Both the position numbers and the translations under genes were made by a program. 64,000 nt of DNA, taken from contig NC_057796.1 in NCBI RefSeq assembly GCF_018294505.1, positions 194,446,027 to 194,510,026 of the forward strand, written 5' to 3'. Origin of the DNA: Triticum aestivum. Taxonomy: Eukaryota > Streptophyta > Magnoliopsida > Poales > Poaceae. Below, one piece after another: positions 58,256 to 64,000 of the stretch (positions are counted from its first letter, which is position 1; each line of letters begins with the position of its first letter). Below the pieces are notes generated by a model, which saw nothing but the letters and a program-made list of their open reading frames with translations, did not search any database and was not told the origin of the DNA.

Positions 58256-58870
58256 GTCTGGATATGTAACTAGGGGACAACCTATATGACAAGCTTAACA
58301 AGAAACATGTGCTAGCAAGAGTAGACACGAGATAATAGCTAGCACGAAGTAAAGGACTGAAATAACCGCAAGTGGAGTCGATGGAGACGATAATGTGTTC
58401 TGAAGTTCCCTCCTTTGGATGCTCAAACACACAAGAGTAACAAGTTGATGAAGATGTAAGAGCCGGGGAGCGCAAAATGGTTTGGTAGGAATGTAGATCG
58501 GGTGAATCTCCTCCTATCCCCGAGATATTGGAGAGTTTGGGTGGATGGGGATGGAGAATTGGAGATATCAAGCTTTTTCATGTCTGGAAATGGAGAGGGA
58601 AAGCTAGAAGAGATTAGGGTTAGGAGGTGGAAGAAGGGGGATTTTATACCCTCAATGGGAGATGTTACCGTTGCACTGCCGCAACATCGGGTACCCCGAC
58701 AAAAGGGGTCCAGGTACCCGGATTATGCAGAGACTTTGCACCCTAGCCCGGGCACCCGGGGGACAAAATCACCAGGCACCCAGACATAACAGGTGTCGGG
58801 CAAGCACAATGACCGGGCACGCGGGGGTCCAAGACCTCGGGCACCTGGACTGATCAGAGAGGAGCGCGCA
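58256..58870. other. Unclassified repeat, right of solo LTR
   Basis: A purine-rich stretch (58540-58650), then words of the GGGCACCCGGG type repeated at 58680-58855. No gene supported. Confidence 0.45.
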
Positions 58871-60230
58871 CCCCTACACCCGAACCAAAAGGAGAGGGTC
58901 ACATCTTTGGTGAAAAACCCTTCCGGTGATCATGATATAAATGTGGAAAATGAATATGGAATATGACTGTGTTTCCCATCTCCTTAAACTTTGTAAGCCC
59001 TCTTAATAGTACGGATGTTCCTACGACTCAAAAAGTAATCGAAAAACTTTCTGAGCTTCCGAAGAGCACCGTTGATCAGTCCCTTTAGTGATCCAGTAAA
59101 AGAGCAGAAAGGATTCTCGCCTTTTCCCTAGAGGTGACCCCGAGTTATCGAACCCACGAGAGGAAGGCACCTTAAAGTCAAGGTTTCTACCCAACTTTTG
59201 TACACCATGATCCAAAGTTTCTCCGTGCCTAACCTCTCTATTGCAGATAACAACCATTTAGATTCAACTCTTTCATGACTCCAATATGTTTTTTTCAAGG
59301 AATAGTTACTTCACACAAAATCGATCATAACTTGTGTGTGACCGAAACACCACTCACAGCACTCTCCTATGCTCTTCACTGGGAACGATAACTATTGGGA
59401 TACTTACACGAAGGTGCTATGCTACCTTGTGTGTCTTGCATGCCATCAAGTGTGAGTTGAGCCATGTATTAACAAAGTAGTACTTCTTGTAGCTAGCTAT
59501 TATACATGTTGGCTATAGATGACATGGCAACTATATATAGCCGACACTTGGCTCTACTACTAACCTTGCTCTAATGGACGCATGCTATTTTATATACAAT
59601 TATCAAAGTTACTTGTTAATTTATTATTAATATGTCTACATACAAAATGAATTTAAGTTTGTCCATCAAATTAGTATTTACTAGCTAGTTGTTTGTGTGT
59701 TGCAATGGGGACATACATAGTCTTGTGGTTCAGTATGAATCGTGTCTCATATATAACTTTACCCACTATCTCCGCCTCTTCAATCCTATCTCATCACCTA
59801 TGTGAATGATCCATCCTTGGAAGCATTCATAAGAAGATTTAGTACTATCAAATGGTATATGCTAATGTGGTGTTTAGTATCCTGCGTGGATTTTTTGGGC
59901 ACTTTGCATTGTGACCCGACTTAACCATGTTGAGTGAAAACAGAAAAAAAAACATGTTCTCGAGAGGCGTGCGAAGCCGACATAGTAGACATAGTATCCG
60001 ATGGGTCTCACAGAGAACAGAACTGTTCACTCTCTCGTTTAATTTACATCCAATCCGCATCACACACTAATCGTTTCACATTCACCTTGCACCATGCCAA
60101 GGCTCCACTCCAGCTCCCATTGATTCGTCCTCCACATGTTGTAGCCTCTTTTTTATCTTCAGGAGACAGTAGCAGTTCGCTCGAAGAACCCTCGTTTCCT
60201 TCGTCTCACACGTAGCACAACATTTCCATT
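58871..60230. other. Intergenic DNA
   Basis: AT-rich, no open frame with motifs. A stretch at 59480-59575 (TATATATAGCCGACACTTGG, CTCTACTACTAACCTTGCTC) resembles a grass MITE by memory; no clear inverted ends were found. Confidence 0.45.
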
Positions 60231-61560
60231 CCCCCTCACACCGCTTCAAAATTCATGGACTCCCAAATCTCTAAGACCTCCATCGAGTACAGCGTTTGAA
60301 TGATTACCGATGATGGGTTCAAAGTCACCGAGCTAGATGTTGAGTACACTACAACGTTCCCGTGGTCGCCTGTGCCGCCTCTGTGTCCACCTCCACCTCA
60401 ATTTCTGCAAACAGGACGTCACTCTTTGGCCGTAGGACGTGCAGCCGCCCTCACTCGCGGTGGATGTCACATGCGCTACACATGGACTGGTACAACGGCC
60501 GCCGCTCATCCAGAAAGGCCATATTGTCCGCGACCATGGCTACGACGACATCCCTGTTCGCCTGTTCGTCAGTGATTTGTCCCTCTGTGAGCCGGTGGTG
60601 CTTGAGAAGCCGCATGTTGTATCGTTACTCCTCCTGCAACATCCGGAACACGGAGACCGGCGGCACAAGCTGCGCTGGTTGCTCCTCCTCCGCCATGACC
60701 ACCTCGTAGTGCGCCTGCGCCATGGTGAAGTCGGCAAATGACGCGGGCGTGTTATCGGTCTCCTCCGTCCATCACTCGGTCCTTGTCCTTTGCGGTCTCC
60801 TCCGACAAGCTTGAAGGCAGTACGGCCTCAATGCGTCGTGCGCGCCGGGCCTGCCAGACGTTTGCATGGGCCGTCATCTCGTGCTTGTGCTCCACAGCAC
60901 GCTGCTGGTCGCCGTCATTGCACCGCTGGGTTTCATGGACGGAGGAGGAAGGAGAAGCAGAGGTGGTGCATTTGCGATGTGCGCAACCGTGTTTATGTAG
61001 CGGGTGCCGGTCAGGCCAAACGACAGTTTGAATGCGGGCGTGAACAGATGGTTTCTCGATCGTCGCGCATGTTATATGCCGGGTAGGCGTACGGACGGAC
61101 TATCGGTTTCAATGCAGTAGAAAGCCGTCACGTCGCCCGGTCCGATCATGTCACTCTGAGCTGGCATTGAACGCGGGGAGTGAGCGAGCAAAAGCATCAT
61201 GAACGAATAGGCGCTGCCAACACTCTCGGCCGGCATGCACCTTCAATGCCCCACATGCTGCAAAGCTGTCGTGTCCGCTCTGGACCGGCAAGAACGCGGT
61301 TCCTTTTTCCGAAAGGACGGTTGGAGCGGTAGCGGGCACGCGGGAGGGATTCTGGATAGGACCGCTTGTCGGACGCGTACATGATGAGATCCAGACTTCC
61401 GCAATGCCTTTGGTTTGCTTCCGATTTGCGGCAAAAGTGAACGGATGGACACGTCCACCGACAAATACGAATCGAAGTTAGATGACAAAATGCATCCGAA
61501 GAGCTCGGTGCAACGTTTGAAGGCTATTTGAGGTTCAGCGTCGACGCTGCCCCGGTACAT
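60231..61560. other. GC-rich region without an intact gene
   Basis: Several overlapping open frames of 60-115 codons occur on both strands, none with a recognised motif. On the minus strand, text such as MAQAHYEVVMAEEEQPAQLV (about 60680-60740) runs for a while before stops. It may be a decayed gene or repeat; identity not known. Confidence 0.35.
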
Positions 61561-62019
61561 TCAATCTGGTCGCGAGAGAGTGTGGATTCGTTGGATCTGG
61601 GATACGCACAGGAAGTCTGGCTGATCGACCGGGCGTCTCCGGCCGGCCCACTCAATAAGTTAATAGTGCAACTCTCATGTCAACCTTCCGATATGATAAA
61701 CATAAACAATCGCCACGGATCATTCGCTACGGGATTCAGCTTGTTTAGAAACGTCCATTTCACTCGATCGGATCCTCCATCGGAAGATATGTAACACTAC
61801 GAGCGGCGGACAGTGACATGCATCGGATGCAAGTTAATGCAGATCAGAATCTTCGTAAAAAAGAAAAGCCTTGACCATGTTACTGCAATTTAAAAGCCTC
61901 GCGAGATAGCCGCGCGGGCATCATCGATCTGATCGATGCGCAACTGTAGCTGCACCACCTCACGTGCCCTGCGTGCGATTCAGTTTCCTGATGCTTTCGT
62001 TTTCACACATACACAGTTC
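61561..62019. other. Upstream region of the expansin gene
   Basis: No gene. GATCGATCTGATCGATGCG-like palindromes at 61923-61940. Core promoter elements begin at 62020. Confidence 0.5.
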
Positions 62020-62029
62020 CTATATAAGA
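62020..62029 (+). promoter_or_regulatory. TATA box of the expansin gene
   Basis: CTATATAAGA lies about 95 bp before the ATG. Transcription would begin about 30 bp downstream, giving a leader of about 70 bp. Confidence 0.65.
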
Positions 62030-62120
62030 ACTACGCCAGTAAGCAAAGCAGGAGCACATATAATTGCTTGTCACCTTCACCACCTCGTTGATTAATTAGC
62101 TTCGTTTCTGCTGAGGCTCC

Positions 62121-63009
62121 ATGACAATGGAGGCGTCCAAATCTCTACCCGCTTTCGTCGTGATTGTCACGACGCTTCTCGTCGCGCCGACCTACGCGGG
62201 CTGGTCCACGGGATCGGCCACGTTCTACGGAGGCAGCGACGCCTCCGGCACCATGGGTACGTAACCTAATGATCCGTGCAGGTGTACCCGGATGTTCGGT
62301 CGTCCAGTTAATGCTGAACTGCATCTAATGGTGCTTGCTCTTGATGTGTGCGCTGCGTTCGTATGTGTCTGCAGGCGGCGCGTGCGGGTACGGTAACCTC
62401 TACAGTACGGGGTACGGCACGAACACAGCGGCGCTGAGCTCCGCGATGTTCAGCGACGGCGCGTCGTGCGGGCAGTGCTTCCAGATTGCATGCGACTCCC
62501 AGTCCGACCCGCGGAACTGCCGGCAGGGCGCCTCCGTCACAGTCACGACCACCAACCTTTGCCCGGCCAACTACGCGCTCCCCAGCGACAACGGGGGCTG
62601 GTGCAACCCGCCGCGTGCGCACTTCGACATGGCCCAGCCAGCATGGCTCCAGATTGGCATCTACCAGGCCGGCATCATCCCGGTGCTCTACCAGCGCGTG
62701 TCGTGCGTGAAGCAGGGCGGGGTGCGCTTCACCATCAACGGGAAGAACTACTTTGAGCTGGTGCTCGTCACCAACGTCGCCGGGAGCGGTTCGGTGAAGG
62801 CGGTCTGGGTGAAGAGCGCCACCACCGGCGAGGTGCCCATGAGCAGGAACTGGGGCTCAAACTGGCAGTCGCTCGCGGGGCTTGCCGGGCAGCAGCTCAC
62901 CTTCGGCGTCACGACCACCGGCGGCCAGACCATCGTCTTCCCGAACGTCGTGCCGCCCAACTGGGGTTTCGGCCAGTCCTTCATCAGCAACCTGCAGTTC
63001 TCCTACTGA
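62121..63009 (+). CDS. Alpha-expansin, two exons
   Basis: Secreted wall-loosening protein that lets cellulose and matrix polymers slip without hydrolysis. Exons 62121-62256 and 62375-63009; the intron (118 bp, GTACGT...TGCAG, phase 1) splits the TMGG motif. Predicted 256 residues, usual for the family. A signal peptide is likely at residues 1-26 ([19 protein letters not shown]). Mature start [20 protein letters not shown]; double-psi barrel domain with [30 protein letters not shown], the alpha-type insert [13 protein letters not shown] and the HFD motif; then the C-terminal carbohydrate-binding domain with [31 protein letters not shown] and [10 protein letters not shown]. The conserved cysteines of the first domain appear present. 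A second ATG at 62127 would shorten the product by two residues only. It seems intact. The exact family member cannot be named; no neighbouring expansin copy is in the window. Confidence 0.95.
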
Positions 63010-63560
63010 CCACAGAGAGACACGTAGATGGATGACATTATCGTACATGCCGCGACTGGGGCCGCGACTTGGTGGGAAAGAGCTTTCGCTGCTAGCTTGT
63101 TGCTGCACGCGTACACGGCATGGTGTTGGTGCATTTCTCGTTTTGTCTGTCGATTTTTGTGTGCGTAATTTCACTAGTATTAATTCACTCCTCTTGACAG
63201 GCCAGTGACTGTATAGCTATGTATTGTTCAGGAATGTCCAATGTGTATGTGTTGCTTACTGTATGGCGCATGTTATGCCTCAGCAGAAATATTTCTCTCG
63301 ACTACCCGCAAAAAAAAAAAAAAAAAAAATCTACAGTCGTGCGAGCTCCCAGGTATGGTTGAATAGGAGAGGGTGTATACGATAGAGAAGGTCCTTGTGC
63401 ACCGATAAAGTGACACAACGATATTTTTTTAAATAGATTGGCTCATCGAAGCACAACATACGCCCTATGAGCAGAGTTATTGAGAGTGATGCTCGGCGCA
63501 CCAAACAATTAGAGTGTTACTTTTTTCAAAGTCTCACGGCTTCCCGTAGTTCGAGCCATA
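63010..63560 (+). other. 3' flank of the expansin gene
   Basis: The 3' untranslated region probably ends within the first 300 bp; no exact AATAAA is present. A run of 20 A lies at 63310-63329. No other gene. Confidence 0.5.
63310..63329 (+). repeat. A20 homopolymer
   Basis: Twenty A bases about 300 bp after the expansin stop codon. It could mark the tail of an old retroposed sequence or be simple slippage. Confidence 0.8.
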
Positions 63561-63564
63561 CTAA

Positions 63565-63988
63565 GAGCGTGTTCGGTAGCCCATTGGCTTCTCAAATCCT
63601 TACCTCCAAGCCCGGAGCAGACCCGAACGGGTCAACTCCTGGTTATTCAAAAAAGAAGCGGGCGAACGGTGTAGTGCAAATTTGCAGGAGCGGTGGAGTG
63701 AGAAAAATCGAGCTCCACAAAAACGAGGAAGCTGGAGTTGAAGAGAATTATGTTGCCCTGCCACCGCCAAGTGACTCATTCGACCAAAGCATCACGTACC
63801 GATTCGCTCCAGGTCGTCTCTCTTGTCGCGGGCAGTCCCTCCCCCACCAGGCCTATGGCCCAGCCCATCTTTTCCAAACCTTTTGGATTGCTTAGCCTGC
63901 TCCTGATGGGCCACAAAGGGGTGATTTTATGGGCTTCAAGCTCGCTACCTCGTCCGAGCGAGAAGTCGTGACGCCGAACAGATCGCTC
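63565..63988. mobile_element. Possible MITE with short imperfect inverted ends
   Basis: The left end GAGCGTGTTCGGTAGC (63565) is partly matched by the reverse complement of the right end, GAGCGATCTGTTCGGCGTC (63970-63988). GTGTTCGG-type ends occur in grass hAT-like MITEs by memory. No target duplication is evident, and a chance 142-codon open frame inside has no motif. Confidence 0.3.
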
Positions 63989-64000
63989 AATCCGGGATCG

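Noticed and set aside
59021..59257. 78-codon minus-strand frame near 59.1 kb
   Set aside because: Short, no motif, surrounded by non-coding DNA.
60300..61090. Several overlapping GC-rich frames as a host gene
   Set aside because: No frame dominates, no motif is recognised, and stops interrupt each; kept as an unclassified region.

Overview
The window looks like Triticeae (wheat, Aegilops or barley type) nuclear DNA. I infer this from several copies of a BARE/Angela/WIS-type Copia LTR (start TGTTGGAAATATGCCC), nested Athila-like and Tat-like Gypsy elements with LTRs starting TGATACGTC or TGTCGG, CACTA transposon ends, and a grass-type alpha-expansin gene. Family names are from memory. No database search was possible.

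Layout. 1-1147: right end of a CACTA element. 1148-4336: a broken F-box/FBD gene, with its start hidden by a 230-base assembly gap. 4337-8797: accessory repeats (a three-copy GTCAAC module, a 230-bp Helitron-like element, an 81-bp tandem repeat, TGTTCATCCA minisatellites) ending at the right end of a second CACTA element. 8801-36508: a series of right-hand element halves. These are Gypsy A (+, gag-protease only), Gypsy L (-, gag-protease), a Copia 3' half (+), Gypsy S (-, gag-protease plus a 3' extra ORF) and Gypsy W (+, protease-RT-RNase H-integrase plus a 3' extra ORF). Each is cut in mid-gene exactly where the terminus of the next one lies, as in deep nesting whose left halves lie outside the window. 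36509-37896: unclassified DNA with a direct repeat. 37897-47294: complete non-autonomous Gypsy T (-) with a 5-bp target duplication. Instead of gag-pol it carries a large antisense gene, itself interrupted by a Copia solo LTR. 47593-56370: complete Angela-like Copia element with target duplication CGCAT and a nearly intact gag-pol. 56549-58255: another solo LTR. 58256-62019: intergenic DNA. 62121-63009: an apparently intact two-exon alpha-expansin gene, the only clearly functional host gene seen. 63010-64000: its 3' flank, with an A20 tract and a possible MITE.

How the parts relate. Most of the window is transposon sequence, and most element genes carry stops or frameshifts. Gypsy A and Gypsy S lack RT and integrase and would depend on an autonomous partner; Gypsy W is an example of a related type with pol, but it is itself mutated in RT and RNase H motifs. 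The strongest leads are the antisense gene in Gypsy T, a GC-rich hairpin module that occurs both in LTRs and again before the 3' extra ORF of two elements, and the F-box gene lying between CACTA ends.
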